Under the pieces are notes generated by a model, which saw only the letters and a list, made by a program, of their open reading frames with translations, had not been told where the DNA came from and did no database searches. The translations under genes were made by a program, and so were the position numbers. Of a stretch of DNA of 35,347 nucleotides, positions 1-8,984 are shown piece after piece. Source of the stretch: an uncultured Roseateles sp. (GTDB lineage Bacteria; Pseudomonadota; Gammaproteobacteria; Burkholderiales; Burkholderiaceae); assembly GCA_946480605.1 (NCBI GenBank), contig CAMLKW010000021.1:1-35347 (forward strand), in the 5' to 3' direction. The stretch's first letter is position 1, and the number at the start of each line of letters is the position of its first letter.

Positions 1-144
1 TCTGCCTGGCTCGGCCGTCTCCAGCTCCGGCGCCAGCGAGCGGATCATCTCCAGGCTCAGCGCATTGCGCTTGCCCGGCCGATTGAGGGTGAGGGTGGCA
101 ACTGCGCCTTCGACAGTGCAGGTGACCAGGTCCGTTTGGTTCAT
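1..144 (-). CDS. Enoyl-CoA hydratase/isomerase (crotonase) family protein, N-terminal fragment
   Basis: Partial gene: only the first 48 codons are inside the window and the rest lies left of position 1. The ATG is at 144. The peptide contains VATLTLNRPGKRNALS, the usual N-terminal beta-strand and N-R-P-x-x-x-N-A-L-S signature of the crotonase fold, which binds acyl-CoA thioesters. Crotonases of this type hydrate or isomerise enoyl-CoA in fatty-acid or aromatic degradation. The catalytic residues lie further downstream, so the exact substrate cannot be judged. It is chromosomal flank with no visible link to the injection system. It points away from the plus-strand gene at 444 across an AT-richer spacer. 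Confidence 0.85.
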   Translation of the reverse strand, partial: MNQTDLVTCTVEGAVATLTLNRPGKRNALSLEMIRSLAPELETAEPGR

Positions 145-443
145 GAGGTTCGCCTGATTGGTTTTGTTGAGTTATTGTTAGTCTAGCTAATGATGATGTT
201 GGCGTACAACCCTGGTGATTGCCCTAGTACTGATGTGTCAACGGCGTGGGTGCATGACGGCCATCCCTGGCCCTCCTGGCAAAGGGCCCGAAGGGTAGGG
301 ATGGCCTCGCGGTGTCCGAGGCGCTCATCAACCCGGCGCTGGCGGGCTCCGATGTGCCGCTCCGGCACTGGATCTATGACGCAGGTCGTGCAGTGGCTCC
401 TGCATGGCGGTCTGTGACAGGTGTTCTCCCCACTGGAGTCGCT
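145..443. other. Intergenic spacer between divergent genes
   Basis: This 299-nt stretch separates the crotonase gene (minus) from the DUF6933-like gene (plus). Positions 150-200 are clearly richer in A+T than the rest of the window and are the likely place for divergent promoters, but I see no convincing -35/-10 pair. The right part carries a strong hairpin, listed separately. Short ORFs here lack a ribosome binding site and any recognisable motif, so I do not call them. Confidence 0.5.
259..306. repeat. Long imperfect hairpin upstream of the DUF6933-like gene
   Basis: GGCCATCCCT (259-268) is an exact inverted match to AGGGATGGCC (297-306). Directly inside it, GGCCCT (269-274) pairs with AGGGCC (283-288) around an 8-nt loop. 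Together they form a 16-bp stem interrupted by one 8-nt bulge at 289-296. No T-run follows on either strand, so it is not a textbook intrinsic terminator. It lies about 140 nt before the start codon at 444 and could be a leader structure, a protein-binding site or a decayed repeat element. Confidence 0.6.
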
Positions 444-1118
444 ATGAAACTGCGCGCTTGCCTCGGCCGTTGGCTGTCCCGAGCGACCGCGGTGTTCAGC
501 ACTGGCATTCGATGGTTCAGGCAAAGCACGACCGATCCGCCGCCGAAAGAGAACGTTGGCCAGCCTCGATACTCGGCATTTGTTCCCCCTCGCATCGGCA
601 CTGTGTTTGTCCTTCGCTGTACTCAGAAACTGCTCGACAGGCTCAACTCCATACCTGATCCGGATCCGGCATCGTCGGACACAGCCCTAGGCGACTGGTA
701 TGCCAATCTGATCCGCGTTGGTCGAATCCAGGTCGTGCTCGCTGTCAGCGAACGGAGCTTGCTGCCCGTAGTGGTGTCGGCACGAGATGGACGAGCCCTC
801 GTCCAGCGGCTCTGCGAGGCCTTGGGGCAGGTACTCACCGCCATCGGCGTCCCAGCGGACGATGCGATCGCCGAGCGGGGCGCAATGCGACATTGGGCCT
901 TAGGAAAGACGGCAAACCGCCGCGTCCTGGGATCACTCAACGACTTGGCATTCCAGCTTCAAGTCGGGCTGCTCGACTTCCCGGATCGAACGCTGCTGGC
1001 GCAATCGCTCTGGTTGGCCAAGACACCGCTCAAGGTCATCGACTACGGTGCACCGGACCAAGCCACACTGGCGGCGTTCGCTACTCACCGTGCACTGCGG
1101 GCGGTGATCGGCCCATGA
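444..1118 (+). CDS. DUF6933-like protein of unknown function
   Basis: A 224-aa protein. From about residue 54 it matches my memory of the DUF6933 family: an opening FVLRCTQKLLDRL, then LGDWYANLI, a stretch like ERSLLPVV, then KTANRRVLGSLNDLAF. The family has no established biochemical role. I start at the ATG at 444 because GGAG sits 6 nt upstream (434-437). An in-frame ATG at 312 would add 44 residues without a good ribosome binding site. The family domain itself could begin at a GTG at 603, which leaves about 50 extra N-terminal residues unexplained. It is on the opposite strand to the eCIS operon and converges with it, so a functional link is doubtful. Confidence 0.7.
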   Translation: MKLRACLGRWLSRATAVFSTGIRWFRQSTTDPPPKENVGQPRYSAFVPPRIGTVFVLRCTQKLLDRLNSIPDPDPASSDTALGDWYANLIRVGRIQVVLAVSERSLLPVVVSARDGRALVQRLCEALGQVLTAIGVPADDAIAERGAMRHWALGKTANRRVLGSLNDLAFQLQVGLLDFPDRTLLAQSLWLAKTPLKVIDYGAPDQATLAAFATHRALRAVIGP

Positions 1119-1133
1119 CCGCTTCGCTCTGAA

Positions 1134-1173
1134 GTGAGCGGCAGCCCGTGCTGCGGAGCAGTCACCCGCTCAC
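1134..1173. terminator. Nested hairpin between convergent genes
   Basis: GTGAGCGG (1134-1141) pairs perfectly with CCGCTCAC (1166-1173). Inside, GTGCTGC (1148-1154) pairs with GCAG+CAC (1158-1165, one bulged T) around a GGA loop. It sits between the stop of the plus-strand gene (1118) and the stop of the minus-strand operon (1222), where a bidirectional terminator is expected. There is no T-tract on either strand, so terminator function is inferred from structure and position only. Confidence 0.45.
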
Positions 1174-1221
1174 ACGAAACGGGCGAGGGCCCGCTGGACT
1201 TGTCGTGCAGCAGTGTGTGCA

Positions 1222-4200
1222 CTAAATCGCCATGGCATTGTTAATGGCATTGTGAGAGGTTGCGACGCAAATGTCTTTGCTCATCAACGCTTTGTCGCGC
1301 TTGTTGACCATCGAGTGGGAATGAGTGCCGTCGCTTAGTTGCTGCGCACGGCGTTGGCGCGTGTCTGGCCCCTGCGGCGGCAGCGCTTCGAGGCGCCAGA
1401 CGGCCAGGCATTTGTCGGCATAGGCGCCGCCGCCTTCGCTGCACTGCTCGTTGAGCAGCAGCAGCGGTGGCGGGAAATCGAACGGCGCCAGTTGCAGGTT
1501 CAGCGTGCGCCAGTCGCCGCCGGCGGTGTCGCGGTTGGGGCGCGGGCCGGTGAACGTTGTGGTCAGCAGGAACTCAGCACCGCTGCGCTGGAAATTCCGC
1601 AGCACGGTGCGGATCTCGGCGTAGGACAGGTGGGGCAGCAGGTCGCGGCAGAAGATCGCGTCGGCCCGTGGCAGTTCGTCTGACAGCAGGTCCAGGCGCA
1701 GGAAGTGCCGCTGCGGACCGGCGTGACCACGCTGGTGGCTGGCAATCACGTCGCTGAGTACGTCCACGCCGGTGTACTGCTCGACGCCCAGCTCCACCGC
1801 GCGCATCCAGTTGAAGTCGCCGCAGGGCGCGTCCAGCAGCGAGTGCACGCCCAGGTGGGCCAGCAGCAGCGGCAGGCCGGCGCGCAGCCGCCGGGTCTGC
1901 TGCAGGTTGGAGCCGGGGCCCGAGATCGATTCGTCGTGATGCTGCCGGTAGAGCTGCGCGTGGTGGCTGAAGACGCGCTCGTGCAGCGACGCCGACGCCG
2001 TGCCGCCCACCGCCTGCCCGGTGCGGGCCAGCAGGTGGGCGAAGAAGGTGCCGGGCTTCAGCAGGTCGGCGCCCGGCCTGGCCGCCAGCAGTGGGCCCAT
2101 GCGCGAGTTGGACAGCATGTAGCAGAGCGCCTGCGTGTCGAACACCTGCTCGTGCCCGGCCGCGCTGCGCTCGGCGAGGAAGGCCTCGGGTTCGCTCCAG
2201 CAGACCGGCTGCACGCGGCGGCAGGGCAGTTCGTGCCAGGCCTCGGGCAGCGCTTCGACGCTGGCGCCCAGGGGCTCCGAGCCCAGCGAGGTCCAGCCCA
2301 GCGGCTTGCGCGAACGCAGCCGTGCGCAGACCCGCGCATAGGTCGCCTCGACGATGCGGCTGCCGGGCCGCGCGGCCAGGAAGCCGTTGGACACAAGGCC
2401 GCTGCGCTCGCGGTGGCCGACCGTCTCGTGCTCGCGCAGCAGGTCCAGCACCGGCTGAAGCGGCTGCATCGCCAGGCAGTCGGCATCCACCCACAGGCCG
2501 CCAAAGCGGCGCAGCAGATGAAGGCGGATGTAGTCGGCGCGGTGGGCGATGCGCAGTCGGTCGAGATCGATGTCTCGGTCGTCGCGGCGCAGGCGCTCGA
2601 AGGCTTCACGGTCCAGCACCCGCAGCGCGGTCGGCGCAGCCGCGCCCAGCGTGGCGAGACAGGCCGCTATCCAGGCCGGGCAGGGGCCTTCCCAGTAGGT
2701 CCAGACGCTGAGGCCGGGTTCGGGCGGCGCGGCGTCGAAGCGGGTCAGCCGCCCCGGCGTCGGCGCCGTGGCTGGGAAGCGCGCCTTGAAGGCCTGCGCC
2801 TGACGCAGCGCGCCGACCTGGCGCAGCAGTTCGACATTGGCTGCGTAGTGCGGATTGGCGGCGCTGGCCTCGCCCGGCGTCGGCCCGCCGGAGCCGGCGT
2901 GGTGCAGATGGTGCATCTGCTGGCCGGGCTGGCGCGAGTGGCCCAGGCGGCCGAGCAGGCCGACCTTGTGGTTCCACGCGTTGTCCTCGCCGCCCCAGCC
3001 GCGAAAGCCTTCGATCAGGCCGCCGTGCTCGGCGATGAAGCTGCGCCGCACCAGCCCGGCGCCACCCGATGCGCCCGAGCCCGAGGCCAGCACACGCACC
3101 GGCCTGCAGGCCTGCGGCGCCTGCGTGCCCTGCATGACCGCCAGCGAGTCCGGCGGCGACAGATAGCGCACGCCGGCATAGGGCGTCAGGTAGTCGAGCC
3201 GGCGCTCGCGCAGCTCCCGCACGGCGGCGGCGACGAAGCCGGGCTCGGCGATCAGGTCGTTGTCATGCCACAGCAGCATCTCGCCGGACGCCACCGGCTG
3301 CGCGGCGTTCAGCGCCCGCGCGCGCTCGAAGGCGCCGTCGTGCTCGATGAACAGGTGCTGGCAGCCCCAGCGGCGTGCGCCTTCCAGCGCCAGCGGCGCC
3401 GGCCCCATCTCGACGATGACGATCTCCAGCCGCACGCCCTGCTGCTGGCGCAGGCTGGCCAGCGTGCACATCAGCTGCGGCAGGCGCTCGGCGCCGCCGT
3501 GCGGAACGACGACGGTGACCAGCGGATCGGCGGACAGCGGTGCTTGCGCAGGAGGGGACTTCGTGACCACGGTCGTGGGCTCCTTGATCTGTGGCGCCAT
3601 CGCCGTGCCGCCGCAGGCCGCCGCCCAGAAGGCCGGCCATTGCTGCTCGAAGGCCCAGTGCCGCTCCATCCATTCGCGGTTGGCTCGGCCCAGCGCGGCC
3701 AGCGCCTGCGGGCCTTGGGCCATGAGGCGCTGCAGCGTCGCCTCCAGTCCGTCCAGCGTGCTGAAGACGAAAGGCAGCGGGCCCTGGGCACTTGGCGCAC
3801 AGCGGCGCAGCGCTTGCTCGACACCGCCCAGCAGGCCGACGCCGTTGACGACGACCGCGCCCGCGGCCAGCCCTTCGAGGCTGTTGCGGTGGTAGCTGCC
3901 GGTCACGCATTCGTCGATGACGATGTGGGCCCGCCGCTTCACCGCCAGCGCCTCGGCATGGCTGAGCTGGCCGTTCGCGGTGCTGTCGATCTGCACGAGG
4001 CCGGGATGGCGCCGGGCCAGCCTCGCCAGCACCTCCGTCGTCGTCTGCCAGCCCTTGCCGTGCCAGTAGAGGCGATGCCCGGCGGGGTAGCGCTCGTGCC
4101 GGCCGGAGGGCGTGTAGGCGATGCGGATGACGTGCTCGTCCTTGGGCGCGGGGCGGTGGTCAGCCTGCCACAGCGGGATGGGGTTGGGCACCAGGCCCCA

Positions 4201-5202
4201 GCCCTCGAACTCGGGCAGCGTGGCCTGGTACTGGCCCACCACCAGGCCCGGCATGCCGGCCTCGCGGACATGGCGCATGTCCACGTTCCAGCCGTAGTTG
4301 TGCGCGAGCGTGACGAGGCGCTTGCCGCGCAGCACGCCGGCATGGGCCGGATCGATCTTGCCGTTGTGCACGATGACGACGTCGGCCGCTTCCAGCAGCG
4401 CCAGCACTTGCTCCGGTCGCCGGCCCCAGCACTGGCCGCCGGCGAAGGACACGCCGTTGCCATAGCTACCGGTCGGCCACAGGCATTGCGCGCGATGGCT
4501 GGTGGCGTGGCTGATGCAGTCGGCCAGCAGCGCCGGCACGCCGGCCACGGGCGAGGTGGCGTAGGAGACGATGGACAGGCTGCGAACGGGCGCGGCCAGC
4601 GCCGCCGGCGTCGTCTTGCGCAGGCTCGTCAACCGGCTCTGCGCGCTCAGGTTCAGCAGCTCGATGCCGCGCCGCGCCAGCGCTTCGGCCAGCGCGCCGT
4701 ACTCGGCGTCGATCTGCGCCAGACGCCCGCTCAGCGGGTGCTTGCCGGTGGGCGCGAAGAAGTGGTGGTCGGTGAAGTCGACGCCGATCAGCGCGATGCG
4801 CGCGGCGCCCATGTAGGCGGCCAGGCAGACGGCCACATAGGGCGAGTTCTGCGTGAAGTGCAGCACCTCGCCGGTGGTGTCGGTGCCACCGCGCTGGCCG
4901 AGCGCGAATCGCACCAGCGGTGCCTGCACGGCCCGGCCCAGGTCCAGCTGCGTGAACACCGCCTTGGCGCGCGACTCGGCGACATGCCGGAAGCGCTCGC
5001 CCGCGAACTGCCGCGGCGGGTTGACGACGACGAGGTAGTTGGGGTCGAACAGCCGGCCGACGTCGTTGACGCCTATCGTCGTGAAGCGCCCGGCCAGCTC
5101 GCCCAGCTCCGTCAGCGACGGCCCGCAACCGCAGACGACGACGGTCTCGCCGGCATGCAGGCCGCGGAAGGCGGTCAGCGGCGGTGCGTCACGGATATCC
5201 AT
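1222..5202 (-). CDS. Giant multidomain glycosyltransferase/methyltransferase fusion, last gene of the eCIS operon
   Basis: A 1326-aa protein that reads as at least five parts. Residues 1-200 contain VVVCGCGPSL (21-30) and resemble the DUF115/6-HMPK-like fold found beside glycosyltransferases. Residues about 207-530 look like a GT-B glycosyltransferase, with SLEGLAAGAVVVNGVG at 441-456. Residues about 560-800 look like a GT-A/GT2 enzyme, with the acidic DND at 647-649 and GWGGEDNAW at 735-743. Residues about 830-1075 resemble GT32/capsular sugar transferases, with the metal-binding DAD in WVDADCL (904-910). Residues about 1080-1275 are a class I SAM methyltransferase, with LDAPCGDFNW at 1123-1132. 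The start codon overlaps the last 14 nt of the toxin gene, which suggests translational coupling. Role is inferred: modification of surface glycans, fibres or cargo, or an injected enzyme. Domain classes are recognised by motif only; sugar donor and acceptor are unknown. Confidence 0.8.
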   Translation of the reverse strand: MDIRDAPPLTAFRGLHAGETVVVCGCGPSLTELGELAGRFTTIGVNDVGRLFDPNYLVVVNPPRQFAGERFRHVAESRAKAVFTQLDLGRAVQAPLVRFALGQRGGTDTTGEVLHFTQNSPYVAVCLAAYMGAARIALIGVDFTDHHFFAPTGKHPLSGRLAQIDAEYGALAEALARRGIELLNLSAQSRLTSLRKTTPAALAAPVRSLSIVSYATSPVAGVPALLADCISHATSHRAQCLWPTGSYGNGVSFAGGQCWGRRPEQVLALLEAADVVIVHNGKIDPAHAGVLRGKRLVTLAHNYGWNVDMRHVREAGMPGLVVGQYQATLPEFEGWGLVPNPIPLWQADHRPAPKDEHVIRIAYTPSGRHERYPAGHRLYWHGKGWQTTTEVLARLARRHPGLVQIDSTANGQLSHAEALAVKRRAHIVIDECVTGSYHRNSLEGLAAGAVVVNGVGLLGGVEQALRRCAPSAQGPLPFVFSTLDGLEATLQRLMAQGPQALAALGRANREWMERHWAFEQQWPAFWAAACGGTAMAPQIKEPTTVVTKSPPAQAPLSADPLVTVVVPHGGAERLPQLMCTLASLRQQQGVRLEIVIVEMGPAPLALEGARRWGCQHLFIEHDGAFERARALNAAQPVASGEMLLWHDNDLIAEPGFVAAAVRELRERRLDYLTPYAGVRYLSPPDSLAVMQGTQAPQACRPVRVLASGSGASGGAGLVRRSFIAEHGGLIEGFRGWGGEDNAWNHKVGLLGRLGHSRQPGQQMHHLHHAGSGGPTPGEASAANPHYAANVELLRQVGALRQAQAFKARFPATAPTPGRLTRFDAAPPEPGLSVWTYWEGPCPAWIAACLATLGAAAPTALRVLDREAFERLRRDDRDIDLDRLRIAHRADYIRLHLLRRFGGLWVDADCLAMQPLQPVLDLLREHETVGHRERSGLVSNGFLAARPGSRIVEATYARVCARLRSRKPLGWTSLGSEPLGASVEALPEAWHELPCRRVQPVCWSEPEAFLAERSAAGHEQVFDTQALCYMLSNSRMGPLLAARPGADLLKPGTFFAHLLARTGQAVGGTASASLHERVFSHHAQLYRQHHDESISGPGSNLQQTRRLRAGLPLLLAHLGVHSLLDAPCGDFNWMRAVELGVEQYTGVDVLSDVIASHQRGHAGPQRHFLRLDLLSDELPRADAIFCRDLLPHLSYAEIRTVLRNFQRSGAEFLLTTTFTGPRPNRDTAGGDWRTLNLQLAPFDFPPPLLLLNEQCSEGGGAYADKCLAVWRLEALPPQGPDTRQRRAQQLSDGTHSHSMVNKRDKALMSKDICVATSHNAINNAMAI

Positions 5203-8200
5203 AGACCTTGCCGCCGTTGACGATCTTGTTCGGGATCAGCTTGTTGCGGATCACCAGCGGCTTCTCGGCTGCGGGCTTGTTGACCCACTTGCCGTCGGCG
5301 TTCTTCTTCAGCTCCTGCACGTTACAGACGAAGCCCTGCGTCAGCGCGGACAGGGCCTTCAGCGATTCGATCTCGGCCACCTCGTCCGCATTGGCCTTGC
5401 CCTTCTTGGCCTTGTCCTCCAGGTCCGTCAGGCGCGGGATGGAGAGCGCACCCCAGGCCGGCTGCACGGTGACCGTGTACTTGAGCACCTTGCCGGCCTC
5501 GATGGCGTCCTTGACGTCGGTCTCCACCCAGTTCTTGTGGTCGTTGTTGGCCTGCTTTCCCCAGGGCGTCAGGTTGAAGCGCTTGCCGGGGCCGCCGACG
5601 TTGTGGTTGAGCAGGTGGCCCTGCACGTACCAGGTGCCGCGCACCTTGCTGCCGAGGCCGGCACCCAGGTCGGCCAGCTTGTTCCAGATCGGTGGGTAGT
5701 CGCCGGGCTCGCTGCCGGGCGGGTGCTTGCTGCTGAGGATGCTGGCCTCCATGCCGATGCCGCCGCCCTCGCTGTCGGTGCCCTGGTAGCTGATCACCGA
5801 GGTCGGCAGCTCCTCGTCGCCCAACTTGTTGAGCGCCTTGATCAGCGGCACCAGCGCATTGATGTCGTCCTGCAGCAGCTTGGAGCGGGCGGCCTTCAGT
5901 GCATCGCGCTTGGCCTCGTCCTTTTCGGTGATGCGCGGCTGCTTGGTCTGTATCTTCTTGACCAGTGCCTGCGCCGCGGCGTACTCGGGCAGGGCCTTGG
6001 CCTCGTCGGGCAGCGAGGCGACGTAGTCGCTCCAGGTCTTGGCCGGCGAGGCGGCCACCGAGACCTGCACCTCGTCCTCGTCGCCGTCGGTGATCAGCGT
6101 CAGCTTCTTCGTGCCGGCCGTGATCGGCGTCTTGGTCTTCCACCATTCCAGCAGCTTGCCCGCCAGCGACTTGGCGCCCGCGATGATGCTGGCGAACAGG
6201 CTCTTGACCGCATCGATGACGGCCAGGATGGCGTTGTCGACCTTCTGGCGCAGCTTGTCGATCAGCCCCTTGATCGTGTCGGCCACGCCCGACAGGCCCA
6301 CCTGGTCGCCCAGGAAGCCGATGACCGCCGGTGTGGCCTTCTTCATCGCCTGGTTGAAGATCTCGGCCGGGCCGGCCAGCGCACCCGAGGCGATGTCCAG
6401 CACACCGTCCAGCGTCTTGTTGACCATGTCGACGATCTGGCGCGCCCAGCGCACGGCGGTCTTGATGGCGCGGTAGATGCGCCGCACCGCGTTGACCACC
6501 TCCGACAGGCCGGCGCTGGCCGCCGCCGCCGTGGCCATCGCCGTCAGCTCGATGGCCACCTGCTCCATGATCCACGCGACGATGCCCTCCAGCACCGACT
6601 TGCCGAACTCCTTGCCCGCCTGCACGATCTCCTTGGCCACGTCGCCGGGCTTCTTGGCCTTCATGTCCATGATCCAGTCCCAGGCCGTCGTGAGGTAGCG
6701 CCACGCGGTGCGCAGCTTGTCGACGGTCTCCTTCTCGAAGCGCTTCTCCAGCAGCTCGAAGAAATGCGGCATCGACAGGCCCAGCACGTCCAGCGCCAGC
6801 TTGACGAGGTCCCAGGGGTCGGTCCAACTCTTGGGCTTGGCGATGCCCTTGTCCGCCAGCTCGCCGAACAGCCAGCCCTCCAGGCCGGCGAGCAGGTTGT
6901 CCTTCAGCTTGGCGCCGTAGAGCTGCATGCCCATCCCCAGCGCCTTGACCGCGTTCTTGATGAAGGCGATGGGCTTCTGGGACACCACGTCCCAGGCCGC
7001 CAGCGCCTTGTTCTTGACCTGCACCAGCAGCTCCAGCGGCAGGTTGGAGATCTGCAGCAGCAGGTCGAAGGTGGCGCGGATCGCGCCCTTCAGGTCGCGC
7101 GTGACGAAGACCGCGCGCAGGTAGCGCATCACGGTCGCCTTGGTCTTGGCCCAGGCCTCGTCGGTCTTGACCAGCTCCTTGAAGATCTCGATCTGGCGCA
7201 GCATCAGCGGCACGATCCAGTCGACGAAGGGGTCGCGGATGCAGGCCGGGATCTTTTTCCACAGCGCGCCGGCCAGCAGCAGCGGCAGCTGCATCACGTC
7301 GATCAGCAGCGAGCCGACCTTGGCCAGGAAATCGAGCAGCGGCTGCAGGAACGCGATGAGCCGGTTCATCGCGCGCTGTATCCAATCGGCCAGCGCGGAC
7401 AGCTTGGTCGTCGCCCAGGCGGCCAGCTCGGTCGCCTTGTCCGCCACCCATTGCGCGGCGCTGACGAGGAAGTTCAGCGCCGAGCCGGCCGCCGCGCCCA
7501 CCATCGCGCCCAGGCCCGACGCGAACTCGCCGAGCTTGGCCGAAACGGTGCCCGACATCTTCATCACCGCCGCCGTCATGCGGTTGATGGCCGCGATCAT
7601 CTGCGGGATCAGCACCGTCTGCGCATGGGCTCGCGCGCGCACCAGCGCGTTGCCCCCGGCCAGGTTGGCGCGTATCCACTTGACGCCCTGGATGGCGCCG
7701 TAGATCGCGATGCCTGCCAGCACGAAGGGCCCGGCCGGCGACACCAGCACCGCCACCGCGGCGATCGTCGCCAGCACGACCTGGATCTTCTTCTTGTAAG
7801 GCGCTATCTTGGCCTGCACCCAGTCCCAGGCCGTCCTGGCCTTGGCCTGCACCCATTGCAGGATGCCGTTCTGGCCCTCGGGGCCGTCGCCGATGCCGAT
7901 CTTGTTCTTCACCCAGGTCCAGGCCTTGGCGCTCAGGTCGCGCACGGGCCTGGCCAGGTCCCAGACCCAGGCGATCAGCTGCTGGACCTGGTTCCATTTC
8001 TCGCCGGCGTACTTCTTCAGGAAGTCCCAGACCGGCGTGCCGAAGCGGTCCCAGACGCCCGACAGGAGGTCGCCCACCTTGCCAACCACGCCCTGGATCT
8101 TCTCGATCACCGGCGTGATGAGCTTGGTGGCCATGTCCTCGATCTTGGCGGCGGCGTCGGTGATGGGCTTGCAGTCGTTCTGCGCGATGCGCGAGGCGGC

Positions 8201-8977
8201 CTCCTGCATGGACGACAGCAGCGGCGCGATGTGGGAATGCAGGAACTTGGCCGAGTCGGTGACCGTCTTCACTGGCGCCATCGCCGTGTCGACGACGGTC
8301 TGCAGCGCGCCGCTGACCTTGTCCTTGATCCAGTCCAGCACGCCCTCCGGGCCCTGCCTCATGATGGGCACCAGCTGCGGCGCGACCGCGTTGGCCGTCT
8401 TCCAGATCAGGCCGCTCAGCAGGCCCTCGTCCTCACCCTCGTACTGCGGCGTAGCCGTGGCCAGCTGGCCGCTGACCGCATAGGTCCCGCCGCTGCTGAT
8501 GCTGCTCGCCGCCGCGGCGGCCTCGCCCTCCAGCGAGCCCTTGCCGCCACCGCAATCGCAGCAGCCACCCTCGCAGCGCTGCACCGCCGCGGCCGCACCG
8601 CGCTGCTGCAGCACGTGGGCCACCTCGTGCGCCATCAGGCCCAGGTCGCGCGAGCTTTCGCCCTGACCCAGCACCACGTGGTTGCCGATGGCGAAGGCGC
8701 GTGCGCCGTGGGCCTGGGCCAGCCGCGCCGCATCGGCACCCTCGTGCACGCGCACGGCCGACAGGTCGGCGCCGAAGCCGGTCTCCAGCCGGTCCAGCAT
8801 CGGCGGCGCCAGCGCGCTGCCGCCGCTCAGCGCGCGCTGCCGGCCGCCGCCCAGTTGCAGCACCGGTGCCGGCGCGCTGGCGGCCATGCGCGGTGCAGCA
8901 TCGCGGCTGCCGGCGCGGAAGGCCGGCTGCGGCGCTTTGGCAGCGGGTGCCGCGATGCGGCTGGTGGCGGCGCCCAT
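5189..8977 (-). CDS. DUF4157-headed eCIS cargo toxin with C-terminal nuclease-like domain
   Basis: A 1262-aa protein. Residues about 58-128 match DUF4157, a domain known to mark eCIS-associated effectors: LDRLETGFGADLSAVRVH from residue 61, then the zinc-protease-like HEVAH at 117-121. A cysteine cluster follows (C135, C139, C140, C142). The long middle (about 170-1000) is helical and Trp-rich, with a strongly hydrophobic hairpin near residues 395-430 that could span a membrane. The C-terminus carries GHLLNHNVGGPGKRFNLTP from residue 1120, then NDHKNWVE, a pattern known to me from DNA/RNA non-specific endonuclease toxin domains of polymorphic toxins. Likely role: payload loaded into the particle, with the nuclease tip acting in the target cell. 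No immunity gene is recognisable beside it. DUF4157 may act in loading or self-processing; its activity here is not shown. Confidence 0.85.
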   Translation of the reverse strand: MGAATSRIAAPAAKAPQPAFRAGSRDAAPRMAASAPAPVLQLGGGRQRALSGGSALAPPMLDRLETGFGADLSAVRVHEGADAARLAQAHGARAFAIGNHVVLGQGESSRDLGLMAHEVAHVLQQRGAAAAVQRCEGGCCDCGGGKGSLEGEAAAAASSISSGGTYAVSGQLATATPQYEGEDEGLLSGLIWKTANAVAPQLVPIMRQGPEGVLDWIKDKVSGALQTVVDTAMAPVKTVTDSAKFLHSHIAPLLSSMQEAASRIAQNDCKPITDAAAKIEDMATKLITPVIEKIQGVVGKVGDLLSGVWDRFGTPVWDFLKKYAGEKWNQVQQLIAWVWDLARPVRDLSAKAWTWVKNKIGIGDGPEGQNGILQWVQAKARTAWDWVQAKIAPYKKKIQVVLATIAAVAVLVSPAGPFVLAGIAIYGAIQGVKWIRANLAGGNALVRARAHAQTVLIPQMIAAINRMTAAVMKMSGTVSAKLGEFASGLGAMVGAAAGSALNFLVSAAQWVADKATELAAWATTKLSALADWIQRAMNRLIAFLQPLLDFLAKVGSLLIDVMQLPLLLAGALWKKIPACIRDPFVDWIVPLMLRQIEIFKELVKTDEAWAKTKATVMRYLRAVFVTRDLKGAIRATFDLLLQISNLPLELLVQVKNKALAAWDVVSQKPIAFIKNAVKALGMGMQLYGAKLKDNLLAGLEGWLFGELADKGIAKPKSWTDPWDLVKLALDVLGLSMPHFFELLEKRFEKETVDKLRTAWRYLTTAWDWIMDMKAKKPGDVAKEIVQAGKEFGKSVLEGIVAWIMEQVAIELTAMATAAAASAGLSEVVNAVRRIYRAIKTAVRWARQIVDMVNKTLDGVLDIASGALAGPAEIFNQAMKKATPAVIGFLGDQVGLSGVADTIKGLIDKLRQKVDNAILAVIDAVKSLFASIIAGAKSLAGKLLEWWKTKTPITAGTKKLTLITDGDEDEVQVSVAASPAKTWSDYVASLPDEAKALPEYAAAQALVKKIQTKQPRITEKDEAKRDALKAARSKLLQDDINALVPLIKALNKLGDEELPTSVISYQGTDSEGGGIGMEASILSSKHPPGSEPGDYPPIWNKLADLGAGLGSKVRGTWYVQGHLLNHNVGGPGKRFNLTPWGKQANNDHKNWVETDVKDAIEAGKVLKYTVTVQPAWGALSIPRLTDLEDKAKKGKANADEVAEIESLKALSALTQGFVCNVQELKKNADGKWVNKPAAEKPLVIRNKLIPNKIVNGGKVYGYP

Positions 8978-8984
8978 CGTGGCC

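Noticed and set aside
1705..5220. 1171-aa open frame on the plus strand opposite the glycosyltransferase fusion
   Set aside because: Arg/Gln/Ala-rich translation with no motif; a GC-driven shadow of a minus-strand gene with clear domain motifs.
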